DNA of 64,000 nt from Ctenosaura bakeri (lineage: Eukaryota; Chordata; Lepidosauria; Squamata; Iguanidae): NCBI GenBank assembly GCA_948474755.1, contig CAOLHI010001651.1, positions 186,001-250,000 of the forward strand, written 5' to 3'. The position numbers and the translations under genes are program-made. Of this stretch, positions 33,480 to 47,600 are shown piece by piece. Position 1 is the stretch's first letter. Each line of letters starts with the position of its first letter. The notes beneath the pieces are model-generated. The model was given only the letters and a program-made list of their open reading frames with translations. It was not told where the DNA came from and ran no database searches.

Positions 33480-35620
33480 GGGGAGAGGGTTTGCAGGAAG
33501 GGCCCTCCCTTACACCCCCCTCCCCGCCAGGACGCTTCCTTTCTCCCCTGGCCGCCTTTCCAAAGTGGGTGGGCCAAGGCGGAAATCCAACCGGTGCAGT
33601 TTCCCCAGGTGGGCGGCCGCCTTTCCAACCCCAAAACCCGGCGCGCAGGGAGGCCGCCCCCTCGCCTATTTTTGGATGGGGGAGCAGGGCCAGGCGGGGC
33701 GGGGGGTGGGAGGGGAGGGGGCGGGCCCTGGTGGGGCGGAGGGGGGGCCAGCCAGCCAGCCCGGGACGAGAGCGGCCGAGGAGGGCCAGACGGAGCAGCC
33801 GCCGCCGCCGCGCTTCCACTTCTGCTTCTTCCTTCCTCGCTGCCGACCCCCGCTGCCGCGCCGCCTGAGCCGCATGGGCTGCTGCTGCCGCCGCCGCTGC
33901 CGCCGCTGAGGGCTCGTCTGCCCGCTCGCCCAGCGCCCTCCTTTGCTCGCCGGCCATGGGGCCCCCCCGGCGGCTCCCCTTCCTCGCCGTCGCCCTCCTC
34001 CTCCTCCTCTCCAGCCCTCCCACTCGGGGCTCCCCAGGTAAGGAGGCGCCCCCACCTCTGGGCTGGCCCCGATTCCGTCGCGGGGGTCTCCCGGCAAAGG
34101 CCGGGGGGGGGCTCCGCTTTGCAGGCTCCTCGGGGCGGAGGACAAACGGGGCGCCCTTTTTCTTTCTCTCTCCATCGACGGGGGCGCAGCGTCCCCTTTG
34201 GGTCCCAGCATTTGGCGGAGGGTGTTTTTTGGGGGGTGGGTGGAGGAAATTGGGAGGATTGACTGGGCTGGGTGGAAGGGGACGGAGTGGGGGGGCAGCA
34301 CCCCAATTGGCGACCTTCCCTTTTTGGACGGGGAGGGAACGATTTTGGGGGGTCTCCAAAACAAGGCGGCGCGTTGCAAAATGGGGAGGGGGTCCCACTG
34401 TTCCAAAATGGGGAGGGGGAGTCCCCTGCCTCTCTTGTCTGCCTTCTGGGGTCCCTTTTGCCCCTCTTCTTACGGGGGGGGCGCTGATGGACGGGAAGGG
34501 TCGTTCTTACCAGTAGCAGTAATGATTCTTATGATTAGCAATGATAATATTAATATGGGAGGGGGGATTTGCAAGGGCTGCGCCTACCGGGCAAGCCGGG
34601 GGGGGTAGCTGTCATTCACGGGCCCCCCCCAAATCCTGCGCCTCCCCCCGGGCCCGGCAGGGGGCGGGCAAGCGCCCCCCGCCACGTGCTGAGGTGGGGC
34701 TCAGCATTTCTCCCCCTCCCCAAATAAGAGAAAAACCGAGAGCGGGATATTTGGGGTGGGGGCGTCAAGGGGGATGTCCGGGTTGCTCTCTCCGATCTCC
34801 CCTTTGAAAGAACCCTCGCACTTTTCTTTGGGGGGGGGGTTGATACCCTGCGATGCTCCCCAAGCAGGCAGGCAGGCATACCCCCCCATTTCACCAAAAC
34901 TGGAATTCTTTTCTAGGAAAAAAAAATATATAGTTCCTGTATTTTGGGCAGAAGGTTCAGATGGGGGGGCTATTTTTCTTCTCAGGTGGGCAATATCGGA
35001 GTGGAGGCAGGAAGCGATAAAACCAGGGGTCCCCCTTGGGGGGAGGAAGGGACCCGGCAAAGGGAGGGAGCGCCGGGTGCATTTCTTTGTGAGTGGGGGT
35101 CTCATTTCGGGGAGGGGACGCAAAGCAACCCCCTCCGCCTCTGTTTGCCGGGAGAGGGTCCCTCGGCGTCCTTTCTGGGGGGTCCCAAAAGTTGGGGGGC
35201 CCCTCCCTTGGGTGAGTCGGGCGGGGGCGCGCTTTGCGGCTTTTGGGGGGCCCTTTTCGGCCGGGGGGCGGGCGGGCAGGCGGGCCGAGGGGGGTCTCCC
35301 CACGGAGGCGCCTCGGCGGGGCCTCTCGGCCCGAACAGGGCGCCTTTGTCCGGCGAACAGAGGGGCGAGTGTGCCCGGAGCAGCCCCGGCGGATGCCTGC
35401 CTGCCCGCCCGCCTCGGGCGGAGTTTGTTTGCCTTTGGGGCGGCGGCGGCGGGTTGGCAGCCTCGATCGACCGCCCCCCCCCCCCGCCACATCGCCCGGT
35501 GCCCCCTTCCTCCCCACCTGGGAAACGTGGCCCTTGGATGGACTGCAACTCCCAGCATCCCCCAAGCGGCGTGATCAATCACGGCGGGGGACGGTAGCTT
35601 CCACTCCCTGTCCCTGGGTG
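33480..35620 (+). promoter_or_regulatory. COL11A2: COL11A2 CpG island, promoter and 5' UTR region
   Basis: CpG-dense, G-rich DNA surrounds exon 1 and extends about 1.6 kb into intron 1. Clustered GC boxes (GGGGCGG type) lie at about 33696-33740, roughly 215-260 bp upstream of the ATG. Just before them, CCTATTTTTGG (33663-33673) could be read as a degenerate TATA or CArG-like box, but this is weak. Long open frames on both strands here result from low stop-codon density in GC-rich sequence. The transcription start cannot be placed from sequence alone. Confidence 0.7.
33956..34037 (+). CDS. COL11A2: COL11A2 exon 1, signal peptide
   Basis: ATG at 33956 sits in a good context (GCCATGG). It encodes a basic N-region (PPRR), a hydrophobic core with five consecutive Leu, and SSPPTRGSP. 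The donor GTAAGG starts at 34038. The single trailing G joins GA of exon 2 to make Gly, so the phase fits. The exon lies inside a CpG island, as expected for a first exon. First-exon sequence is poorly conserved, so the call rests on position, phase and the signal peptide. Confidence 0.85.
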
Positions 35621-38600
35621 CTAATTGGGGACTAATTAGTGCAGCTTCCCTCGGAAAAGGAGCTGCCTGTCGTGCAGGAAAGCAGCACCTGTTGGACTTC
35701 TGCCTGCGGGCTAATTGGGCTTCTCTTTCCCATCCTCTGCAAGAGATCATGAGGAGCTTAGCTTCTTGTCCGCTTCCAAAGAATGGGGGTGCAGGTCAGC
35801 CCCTGTTGGATTTCTGCCTGTCGTGGAAGAATAGTCTGCCTTCCTCCCTTCCCTTGCATTGAAACAGGCCCCCTTTTCACTTCAGGGGGGTGCTGAGAGA
35901 TTTGGGGGCCAAAGAATAGGGTTCAATGAGAGCAAATGGGGTGCATGTCCTCTGACCCAAAGGATATGGGGTGTGTGAGAGGAACTCCTTGGTGTCCCAA
36001 ATTAATTTTTATTAATTGGTCAAATTGTCACTAAGGATTCCACCCTCTCTGGACGTAATATCAGGAATTGCAGTCAGTTTTCAAGATTCCAAACTCATGC
36101 CAAGTTTGCATTTTTGCCAGGATTTTTCTGCACAGGGCTGGCAAACTTTTGGGATCTCCAGGTCTCTTCATCGGATGGACCTCCACTCCTCCTCCCTTAC
36201 CCCCCTCCCCATGCAGACAAATTCAGAACAAATTTTTCCACCTCTTTCCCACTTTTTCTGCCTCCCCCCAACCTGCTTTTTGCAACATCTTGGCCCGACA
36301 AGGAATTCTGTGGCTCTCAAAAGCTTGCGCATTCCTTTTTGTGATCCTTTCAGTAGACTTAATAAACACATTCAGCTTATACAGGTTTGGGGGTTTGTGT
36401 TACAGCCAGTGTGGCTGACTCCACTTTGTATTGAGAAGAGTCCCCCCTTTGCTTAGTGCTACCAGCAGCCTGTGGAACTCATGGCCACCTGAATCCTCCC
36501 TTAGTGCTACCAGCAGCCTGTGGAACTCATGGCCACCTGAATCTCCCTCTCATGGCCACCTGAGTCTCTCTCTCACTCTGGCAGCCTAGTTTACTTGCCC
36601 AATTATCTTGTGCTGGTTCAAGTCTCTGCTGGGCTGTCTTGTGATACCCCAACCAGATCCTTTCTGGGCATGAGAGACTACAGCCCCCATCAGCCTCAGA
36701 CAGCGTGGCCAGCAACAGTGGGGCCCATGGGATTTGTACCATAGAACAATAGAATCCTAGAGTTGGAAGAGACCCCCAAGAGCCATCGAGTCCAACCCCC
36801 TGCTATGCAAGAACACCCATCAAAGCATTCCCGACAGACGGCCATCCAGACTCTGCTTGAAAACTTGCAAAGGAGGAAGGAGACTTCACCACACTCGGTG
36901 GAGGCAACAGATTCCACTCTGACCATCAGGAAGTTCTTCCTGAGGTTCAGGTGGAATCTCCTTTCCTCAGCTTGAATCCATTGCTCCGTGTCCTAGTCTC
37001 TGGAGCAGCAGAAAACAGGCTTGCTCCATCTTCAACATGACATCCCTTCAAATATTTAAACATGGCTTTCATGTCCCCTCACAACCTTTTCTTCTCCAGA
37101 CTAAACGTCCCCATCTCCCTCTGCTGCTCCTCAGGGGGCTTCATGGCTTCCAGACCCTCCCCCATTTTGGTAGCCCTCCTCTGGGATTCCTTGTGAGCGC
37201 AGCTCACCATGGCACGCAGTTCCCACCCTCCTAATTGTTGGGGAAATTGAAAAAATACAGTCAGTTTGGTGAGAAACCTGTTTGTTGCCTCTTGGAAATG
37301 CAGCGCTGTTGTACAGGAGCCAGCCGATCTCTCGTGCCCCAGCTGAAGCTCTCTGTGTAGGCCCGCGAGGAGACACAGTTTGCCTTCTGTTTCTCCCTTC
37401 CCTCCTTGTTAGATAGTTTTTTCAGCCATTTTGACTGCTGGAGGGCAGAACGGTTCTGCACCCAGAAGCTCCTTCTGCAGCTGGCCAGTCTTCACAAGAG
37501 ACGATGCAGGGCCCAAGTGGTGATATTTCGGCCTGGCAGAGGGCAGGGTGGGTGGACTTGAAAGGCGGCAGACTGGAAGACGTAGTTTCTGTTCCAGGTG
37601 GATCTCCTCCAGCTGCCCTATGAGCTCAGGGGTTGCGCTGCCGGTCCGTCTGCTCCTCCTCCTCCCCTTTGGGATAGCGTCGCCGTGTTATTTTCCCTTT
37701 TTCTGGGACGCCTGTAGCCTTAACAGCTGCTTGGCAGCCTCCTCACAGCCTCCCGGCCCAAAGCGGCAGAGAGACAGCCACACCTGTGGGACTCCTGCCT
37801 GTCCCACTGAATTTTTTTTTTAAAAAAATTGCATTTGTTGCTGTTGTGTGCTTTGCTTTCAGGTCGTTTCCCGGTTATGGCAACCCTAAAGCAACCATGT
37901 CATGGGATTTTCTTGTTCAAAGGGGGATGAATACTACTAACATCCCCTGAGGCTGAGAGCGTGTGACTTTCTCAAGGTCACCCGGTGGATTTCCACGGTT
38001 GACTCCGGATTTGAATCATGGAGTCCCAGTTCAGTACTCAAATAACTATACCACGCTGTCTCGCTAAAAGATTTCTTCAGAGGAGGTGGACCCTAAATTG
38101 CCGTCCTCTGAGGCTGAGAGAATGTAACTTGCCCAAGGTCACCCTGTGAGTTTCCATGGCTGAGCGGGGATTTGAACCCAGGCCTCCCTCAGTTCTAGCC
38201 CAATGCTCAATCCACTGCCCAACGCGGTTTGTCCTGCAGGGCCAAGGAGATGCTAATGCTTCCCAGCTTTATCTGTTGGATTTCCTCCATGCTGGAAATA
38301 GCTGGCACTTCTTTTTGCCAGATTTTAGGACTAAGGGGGTGAACTATGAAGTGTCATTTAACCAGATGGGGTGGGGTGGTCGTTATTCCCCTTTTAATTA
38401 ATCTAATGGCTTCATAAGAGGCAACACCGCCAAAAGAGTGAAAATCAGGGAGAGGAGGAGAGCATCACCGGCTGGATTTCTGCCTGATGTGATGAAGGGC
38501 CTCGTGTTTGGATTTAAACCATCCCTTGAAGTTCGCACGGTCCGGAAGGAGCTCCCGAATTCCACAAAGATATCATGTTAAACCCGGCGGACATGAGCCG

Positions 38601-41600
38601 CCTTGCTAAACGGATCCTTGTCTCCGACTCCTGATGGCCGCCTGGCGTTGGAGAGGCGCACAGCCTTCGGAGTTAACACAGGGCTCTTTGTCAGCCGAAG
38701 GGTGAGAGAAGTTTTCCACCGGATGCCGAGCCAAGAAACGGCTTACAGGAGGAAATTCCAGGTGGAGGGAGCAGCAACAGGAAAAAACAGTTTTTGGGTC
38801 ACTGAGCCGTTCGGGGCTGGTTTTGCCGGCGGCTCCCGGCTGTGTCTGACAAAGCGCTCTGTGTAGCCCCTCAAACCTGTAAGCTCTTGGATTCACCGGC
38901 ATGGAGCACATCGCCCCTCCACTGTTGCTATTCCTAGTTATTATGGTTAACGGACATTAATTAGCCAGACTTCCTTAGGGGTCTACCCTTCCTGCAAGGG
39001 CATAAAATCATAGAATTGGAAGGGGAATCCCAGCGGGCATCTAGTCCAACCTCCCACCAACACAAGTCTACTTTGCAACAACAATTTACACTCCTCAAAC
39101 CTCTCCACGCTCTTTGCTGTATTTCATTCCTGATGTTCCCTTGGAGAGAACCTGTGTGAAAGAACCGTGTCAGAGCTTTGGAAAAGTTCCTTTTTCTTTT
39201 GGACAACATTTTGCGGACTCTCCAAGCAAAGGTGGATTCTAGAAGTTGTGATGTTTAGAGAGAGAAAAAAGGGGGGAACATTTTCTCTGCTCTGTCCTTC
39301 TCCCACGGGGCTTGCAAACTAAAATAGCTGCACTGAAATAGGAGAGGAGCGGAGGGGAACAGGGAAAAATACCTTTTAATTTCACGTACGTTGGCTGTGT
39401 TACAACAAGGCTCCGTTCTTAGGAAGCGGAGCGACTTTTGCTCTGATCTGAATTACCAAACTGTTTCTGAGTTTTGCACGTTGACTGCCTGAGTTCTGTG
39501 CGTGTGCGTTTAGAAGTGAGTGAATTACCACCTCTGATTCTCAACTTGGCGCCGGAGCGACTCTTAAAATTCCTCTCTCTGAGCCAAAGCTCCCGACTTA
39601 GAATCCTACAGTCCTAGAATCGTAGAATTGGCAGAGACCCTGAGGGCCATCCAGTCCAGCCCCAAGACACCATCTCAGCGTTCCCTTTCACAGACGGCCA
39701 TCCAGACTCTGCTTAAAAACCTCCTAAGAAGGAGGAGATTCACCGCACTCCGTGGAGGCAGCAGCAGATTCCTCTGTCCAGCTGTTTTTACCATCAGGAA
39801 GTCCTTCCTAATGTTTAGCTGGAACCTCTTTTCCTGAAGTTGGAATCTATTGCACCCTGTCCTCCTCTCTGGAGCAGCAGAAAACAAGCTTGCTCCATCC
39901 TCCATATGACATCCCTTCTAATATTTAAACATAGCTATCATGTCACCTCTTAATATTGTCTTCTTTCGCTAAACATATCCAGCTCCCTAAATTGCTCTTC
40001 CCAGGGCTTTATGGTTTCCAGGCCTTTAACATTTTGGTTGCCTCCTTCTGGACACCTTCCAGCTTGTCCATATCCTTCCTGAACTCTGGTGCCCAGAACT
40101 GGACACAGGATTCCTCCACACGAGGTCTGATCAAAGCAGGATAAAGTGGCACCATCCCTTCCCTTGACCTAGACCCTACACTCCCATTGATGCAGCCTAG
40201 AATCGCATCGGCTTTTTTAGCTGCCAAATCACACTGCTGGCTCATCTTCAGCTTGTGTTCTACTAAGACTCCTGTTTCTCTGTTGCACACCACCAGGGCT
40301 GGAAGCAGCAACTTTGGGACTACAACTCCCAAAGACCCCCCCATGTTGCCTGAGGAGTTCTGGGAGTTGTAGTCACTTTCCCAAACTTTGCCTCCGATTC
40401 AGCTTCAAGGCTCCTTCTTGGGGTCCTCTGTGCCCTTTCTGTTCAATCTTGCCATATGTTGAATTGAATCCACACCTCACACCCATTTTCCAGTTTTTTC
40501 GCATCATCTGGGGCAAGACATGGGCCCAGTTTCAACACGGGTTTTCCCACGGAAGCCAGTCCTGCTTTTGGAGTCCTCTCCTGCCTCCTGGGCCTTCCGT
40601 CACCTTGCTTGCCAGATCCCAGCCAGAGGGAGGAAAAGTTACCGTTATTTGGACTACAGCTTTAATCAAAGAATCTTAGGGTTGGAAGGTACCCCAAGGG
40701 CCATCTAGTCTGGTTTTCTTTCCCTGTAGTTTGAAGCCATTTCTTCATATCTTAGTCTCTGGAGCAGCAGAAAACAGGTTGGCCCCGTCCTCTCCGTGAC
40801 ATTTCTTCAAATATTTAAAGATGGTTGTCGTGCCCCGTCTCTGTCTTCTCTTCTCCAAGCTGAACGTTTGTTCCTTTGGGAGAACCAAGCTATGGAGTAG
40901 GAGTTTGAGTGTTGGACTGGGTGCTAAGAGTCCAAGGTTCGAATTCCCACTGCTCAGCCATGGAAACCCACTGGGTCGTTTTGGGCGAGTCGCACACTCC
41001 CTGTGCCTGAGATGTTTCTGAATACAGCAATTCGTAGCCCTAAATCCTTCTAAAGGTCACCAGTTGGGTGACCCCTTCCTGCGACCCCACATCTCCATCT
41101 TCCCCCCTTCCCTGTTTCCCTGTAGCTCCTCCCTGTGCAAATTTCTCGAATCGGGGCCCTGTGTCTTTTTCACCTATGCTGCAACGTGTCTGTATTGTTG
41201 TTGCGCAGCCTCAAGCCGTTTCCGACTTATGGTGACCCTAAGGTGAGCCTATCATGGGGTTGAGAGAGTGTGACTAGCTTAAGGGTTCATTGGTGACACT
41301 GTTTATTTGAATGATAGCCAGATCTGCGAAATCACTTCCAACTGTCCCATTTCGGCAAGGAGAGTCCCAGCCTGCCCTCTGCCCTTCCAGCTTTTCGGCT
41401 CTTTTTGAAATGTCCCAGTTTCTCTCTCTCTCTCTTCCTGTAAGTAATCCCTTGGACTAAAAGACAACAAAGACGGCAAAAATTCTGCAAGACAGCCAGT
41501 GCGACTTTTGTTCCCTCCCTCCATCCAGGGGTTGTTTGGGCTGCAGTCACCATAAACACGCAGAGAGCGAGTAGCTGCCCAGTTTCCAAACTCATCATTA

Positions 41601-44600
41601 CCGTCTTTGTTTATGGCTCCTGTAACTTAGATACTGTTTGTTAATTGCTTTGGTGAAAAAAAATTGAAAATATTGCATCTTCTGCTAACCAGAGCAATTA
41701 TTTGTATAATAGTCTTGGGTAACTCTGTGGCCACTTCTGCACTGGGCTGTTACAGCGTGATGATTCCACTTGCAACATCCTCTGGAATCCTGGGGTTTGC
41801 AGTTTCGGGAGGGGCCGGCCAGCCCCAGGATTCCACAGGATGTTGAAAGTGGAATCATAGCGCTATAACAGCCCAGTGCGGAAGTGACCCGTTTCACATA
41901 ATTCATGCAATTCACTGGCTGCAAACTAAATTCAGAGAACCATAGAATCCCAAAGCTGGAAGGAGAGCCGGCACAGTTCTTGAACTACGACCCTGGAGAC
42001 GAGGATTTGTTTCCCTGCTTGGCCATGGAAACCTCCTCAGGTGGGTCACATACTCTCAGCCCCAGAAATCCCCCTGATAGGTCCACCTTTTCTTGCAGTT
42101 TGCAGGACCTTAAAGTTAGAAGAGAGGCCAAGGGCCATCCAACTGAACCCTCTTTGGCCAGGCAAGAAGAGCCGATCCAAGCCCTTGCTTTGACGATGGC
42201 CACCCGGCCTCTGTTTAATTAGCTCAGCAGGGGTTGGGACAGGGAGGAGAGGAGGGGGACAGGCTTCGTGCCCTTCCCTGTAGACGCCGGCAAAAGCAAA
42301 TTGCTGCAGTGTGTTTCTCTCCCATGGTCTTGACCCCACTCTGATATTGCTTGGATACAGATGTCCCAGTTTTCATCCATTAAATGTCAGAGGATATGGG
42401 GTGGGCGCCCTATTACTCCTCGAATAGAAGGGGTACTGGCTTGGGCCCTCCCTGTTCGGCCCGCCTCGCATCCCTCGTTCCAGCGGGGAGGGCGGATTGA
42501 GAGAGGTGCTGCGCGGCGAGTCTGCTAAACTCATCTTTGGCTCCCGTCTCTCTCGGCTGGTGTTGTTTTGATCTCTGGACTGAGGAGGAGGAGGAGGAGA
42601 GATGGAGCTCCCCAGTTTTGGAGGCATTTTGGATTCTGGCAGGATTGGAAAGCAGAGGCCGCAGCAGTTTGAAGAACAGTCCTGGGCATGCCTGGAGGTA
42701 CCCCAGCCCCCCAGCCCTTGAGGGGGCTCCCCTCTTAGCTCCCACCCTCTCAGCAAGGCCTGCGGGGTCTCCTGTACCCCAAAGTCATGGCCAGGGTGAC
42801 AGCTTTGGCTTCCTGGCCCTCTGCTCCGCTGCAGTCTTTGTACCTTTTGCAAATGAGTTCCCCAGGCGTTGGCAGCCACCTCAGAGAAAGGGGGTTTGTG
42901 TGTGTCTGTGTGGAGGGGGAGAGGTCCGAGAAAGCCATTCCAGTCTCCCCTCTCCCCCCGCAAACCCCGACACCCCGTCTGGCAGCCGCCCACCCACCCG
43001 CCCCGGCCGGCCCGCCTGCCTTGGGTCGCGCCTGTGTTTCCACTCTCCCTGGCTTCTGGAAAAGAGCAATTTTCCGGCTGCAGATTCCAGCCGCCTGCCT
43101 GCCTGCCTCGTGGTCCCCCTCTTGGCAATTGGGAACAGCTGTCTCTGCTGCTGAGCGGGGCAGATGTGGGGGAAAGAGTTGGGGGGCAGGACCCCTGGGT
43201 TCCCCACAGGGAGAGTGGGACAAGGTGCAAGGAAGTGGAAAATCGCTGGCAGAGAGAAGAAGGGAATTTCTCTCCAGGACCGGGCCAAAAAGTCCCATCT
43301 GTCACATAAGTTTCAGCCTCTTTTGGGGTCTTTTTAAAAGGATTTTTGGCTCCAATTTGATTCATTTTACGGCCTCCTTACCCAGAGTCTGTGAGAATCT
43401 CCTAGAATTTTTCTGCTGAGAGGTGTCTGTGAGAGGCTGGAGGTTGTGTTTTGGGGGACTAGGAGGAGACATCTCTCCTGCCGACTCCCCAAAGGTATCG
43501 GAATGGCTTTGCTGGCTCTGGCCCCCTCCCCAAATCCTTCTGACCAGAATCCTGGGGTCTCTTAGAATGATAGAATTGTAGAATCAAAGAGTCCTAGAGC
43601 TGGAAGAGACCCCCAAAGGTCATCCAGTCCAACCCCCCCGTCTGCCATGCAGGTAGACACAGTCAAAGTCCTCCCTTTGAGAGATGACCATCCAGCCTTT
43701 CTTTTTCAAAAACCTCCAAAGAAGAAAGAGACTCCACCACACTCCACGAAGGCAGCAGTGTGTTCTACTGCTCTGAGTCAGCTGTGTGATGCGGCAGCCA
43801 AGAAAGCCAACGTGATTCTTGGTTGCATCAATAGGAGTATGGTGTCTAGATTGAGGGAAGTAATGGTACCACTCTATTCTGCATTGGTTAGGCCTCATTT
43901 GGAATACTGTGTCCAGTTCTGGACACCTCAATTCAAGAAGGATGTCAACAAACTGGAACGTGTCCAGAAGAGGGCGACCAAAATCATGAGGGGTCGGAAG
44001 GCCATGCCCTATGAAGAACAGCTAAGGGATCTGGGTATGTTTAGTCTGCAGAAGAGAAGGTTAAGAGGGGACATGATATCCATGTTTAAATATTTGAAGG
44101 GATGCCATGTAGAGGAAGGAGAGGGCTTGTTTTCTGCTGCTACAGAGACCAGGACAAGGAGCAATGGATTCACACTGCAGGAAAGGAGATTCCACTTGAA
44201 CCTCAGGAAGAACTTCCTGATGGTCAGAGCTGTCTGGCAATGGAATAGGCTGCCTCCATGGAGTGTGGTGGAGTCTCCTCCTTCTTTGGAGGTTTTTAAG
44301 CAGAGGCTGGATGGTCATCTGTCAGGAGTGCTTTGATGAGTGTTCCTGCATAGCAGGGGATTGGACTTGATGGCCCCTGGGGTCTCTTCCAACTCTATGA
44401 TTCTATGATTCTACCATCAGGAAATTCTTCCTAATGTTTAGATGGAATCTCTTTTGTTGTAATATGAAGCCATTGCTCCATGTCCTAGTCTCTGGAGCAG
44501 CAGAAAACAGGCTTGCTCCATCTTCCATATGACATCCCTTCAAAACTTTAAACATGCCCCTCATGTCTCCTTCTCCTCACCTTCTCTTCTCCAGGCTAAA

Positions 44601-47600
44601 CATCCCCACCTCCCTAACCTGCTCCTCACAGGGCTTCATGGTTTCCAGGCCTTCTGCCATTTTGGTCACCCTCCACTAGACACGTTTGTCTGTCCGTATC
44701 CTTCCTGACTGCGGTGCCCAAACCAGGCACAGGATTCCGTCTGACCAAAGCAGAACAGAATGGTACCATCATTTTCCTTGACCAAGACCCTAGACTCCTA
44801 TTGATGCAACCCAGAACCACATTGGCTTTTTTTGCTGCTGCATCACACTGCTGATTCATGTTCAGTTTGTGATCCACTAAGATTCCCAGATCCTTTTCAT
44901 CTAGATGAACCTCATAAACTCCCTCCTAGAAAGAAGGCTGTGATTTTGTCCAATGAAGAGCAGCTGCATTCCTTCCAAGGTTGTAGGAACTGGGTTATAT
45001 CTGGTAGATAGACGCATACTATGGTTGCCAGATCTCTGACTCTCCAGCTTTCAGGAGTGTTAAGTGGGTGGGATATGAAGCTGCACATTTGCAGATTTGA
45101 GGGGCTAGGCTCCAGGGAAGAGGAAAAGTCCGGGTGCAAGTCTCCATCTCATCTAGGAGACCACCACCTTGCTGCAATTTGCAAGGCCTAATAGCATTTT
45201 TGCTGCAACTTGCAAAAACTCTCCAGGTAGTCTGTGTGTTTACTGAGGCCATTTCCGCACGAGTCTGTTATAGCGCGATGATTCCACTTTCAACCTCCTA
45301 TGGAATCCTGGGGTTTGCAGTTTCGGGAGGGGCCGGCCGGCCCCAGGACTCCATAGGAGGTTGAAAGTGGAATCATCGCGCTATAACAGACTTCTGTGGA
45401 AATGGCCTGAGTTATCTTCCCACCTTCTGGCTAGAAGAAAGTTTGTTGTTGTGTGGCTTCAAGACATTTCTGACATATGTCTACCCTCTCATGGGGTTTT
45501 CTGGGGGCTGAGAGTGTGTGACACGCCCAAGAACTCTGCCGTGGGTTTCCGTGGCTGAGCAGGGAATCGAATCCTGGCCCCCAGGGCTGTAGTCCAACCC
45601 TCAGACCTCTAAGCAGACTGGGTTAAATCCTTTTTCCTCCATCTCCTTAGGCCAGGGAGAAGGACTAACACTCTTGTTTCACTGTGATCCGGGAACAGCC
45701 CCTTGAGCTAAGATGTTTGTCTTTATTTCCAAACACAAAAATATGTTCTCCCTGTGGCAGAAGTGAAAGACATGGATCAGTATGCAGAGGGATCTTGTAG
45801 CGCTTTTGAGACCCAGTAAGAGAAAGAAGTTGGTAGCCCAAGCTTTCATAAGTCTACTGATGAAGGAGACTTAAGCCTCTGAAAGCTTAGACTGCCAACT
45901 TCTTTCTCTGTTAGTCTCAGCTTTATTAGGCTTGAGTCTCCTTTGTCAGTAGGCTTAAGTCTATGAAAGCTTAGGCACCCAGTGTCTTTCTTTATCTCAC
46001 TCTCAAAGGTGCCATAAGATCTCTTTGCATGTTGTTCTCTGTGTGTGTGTATGTTTCCACTGCGGTTGGTGTTTATAATGGCATCCCCAAGGGCCCGTTG
46101 CACCACGATCTCGGGTTTTGGCCCAGAAATTTCAGGGTTTGGGACAATCCAGAATGGGCAACCATAATGCATCCAGTTGGCGCTTGAGGCCCCGGCTGGC
46201 TGCAGGAAACAGGAGTGGTCCGGGATCGTCCAGCGGGCGGGAGGCCTGAGATGTTTTCCTGTGTCCATAAGCTCTCTCCAAGTTTAATCCCGGCTTCTGG
46301 AGTAAGCGTTCCCTCCCCAGCTCAGGGACTGGTTGCTTCTGTAGCATTCTTGAGCCTGAAGGGCTGTGGCCGAGTTGGGAGGGGGACTACGTTGCACAGG
46401 TAGAGTGCTTCTGGGTGCAGAGGCTCTCCCAAGCTGCCTTGTGTCCGCAGCCTGTGACCTGGGGTGGGGGCCAGGCCTAGATTCAGACAGTCCTAGAGCT
46501 GGAAGAGACCTCATGGGCCATCCAGTTCAGCCCTCCAATGCAGGGTCTCCCCCAGCACGGATGTGGAGAGAAGGAGCAGATCTGGTTTCATCTTCGAAGC
46601 TAAGCAGGGTCATCCCTGGTTAGCACTGGGATGGGAATCCCAGATGCTGGAGGCTCTGTTTCAGAGGAAGCAACTGGCAAAACCACCTCCAAGGATTCCT
46701 GGCTTAAGAAAGAATTCTTGGGATCACCATAAGTTGAGAGGAGACTTCAAGGCACATACGCAAACGTGTAAAGAAGGGGAGGAGACTCCGCCATGACTGG
46801 GGAGAAAGCAGGGGCTGGTTGTGGGGAAGGAAGCAGAGCAGGTGTCCTTCCTGATGCTTGGTGGGAAGGAGAGAAAGGCATCCACGTGGGCGTCTCACTG
46901 AAAAAATCGCCCTTCAGCGAGCCAAGACCCCCACCCTCTCCCTCTCTCCTTTACTGGCAATCCAGACAGAGGGGCTTCCTCATCTTCCTCTCCTCCCTTA
47001 CTCCAATTGCCCGGGGGGAGGCTTTTCTGTGGGGAGGGGAGGTGTCAATGCTGCCTTTCCCTGCGGGATCCTTGCCAGCCCCACAATTCCAGGGTGGAAA
47101 CTTGGCAGCCGGGAGGCCCTGCAATGTCTTGACGGCCCCTCTTTCCTTCTCAACTGAGTCTGAGTGGGGGAAGGCTGGAAGGTGGGATGTAGATGCTATA
47201 TTCCTATTGATGCAGCCCAGAATCACATTGGCCTTTTTAGCCGCTGCATCACATTGCTGATTCAGAGTATCCTTCCCTGGCTTATTGCCTCCTAGTTGCC
47301 TTGGACTACAACTCCCATCAATCCCAACCAGCCATGGCCAGTGGAGACAGATGCCAAGCTGGCCAGATCTGGGATTTTCTTGCAGACCATGTTTGTGGAT
47401 TGGACCCCTCTGCCTCATAGAATAAGAATAAGGGGAGAAGAGTTAGAAGGCCCTGCAATAGCCATCTGGCTCCTGAGGGGTCAATTTTATTTTATTTTTT
47501 TTAAAAAAAGCCTCTCTAAATGTCCCTACGGGAGCGTGAAGAATGTTTTCTGCATGTTTCTTTCCCCTCTCTGGGTTCTCTTGGGGGAGTTACTGTTAGA

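Noticed and set aside
33956..34037. COL11A1 or COL5A1 instead of COL11A2
   Set aside because: The TSPN sequence alone is ambiguous, but the RXRB neighbour in matching orientation fits only COL11A2.
33118..34398. A 426-codon minus frame over the COL11A2 first exon
   Set aside because: GC-rich antisense shadow of a CpG island; no domain, and composition explains the length.
46567..46778. Possible 5S rRNA gene
   Set aside because: Only part of 5S is present, diverged, and joined to a SINE body and tail that recur elsewhere in the window.
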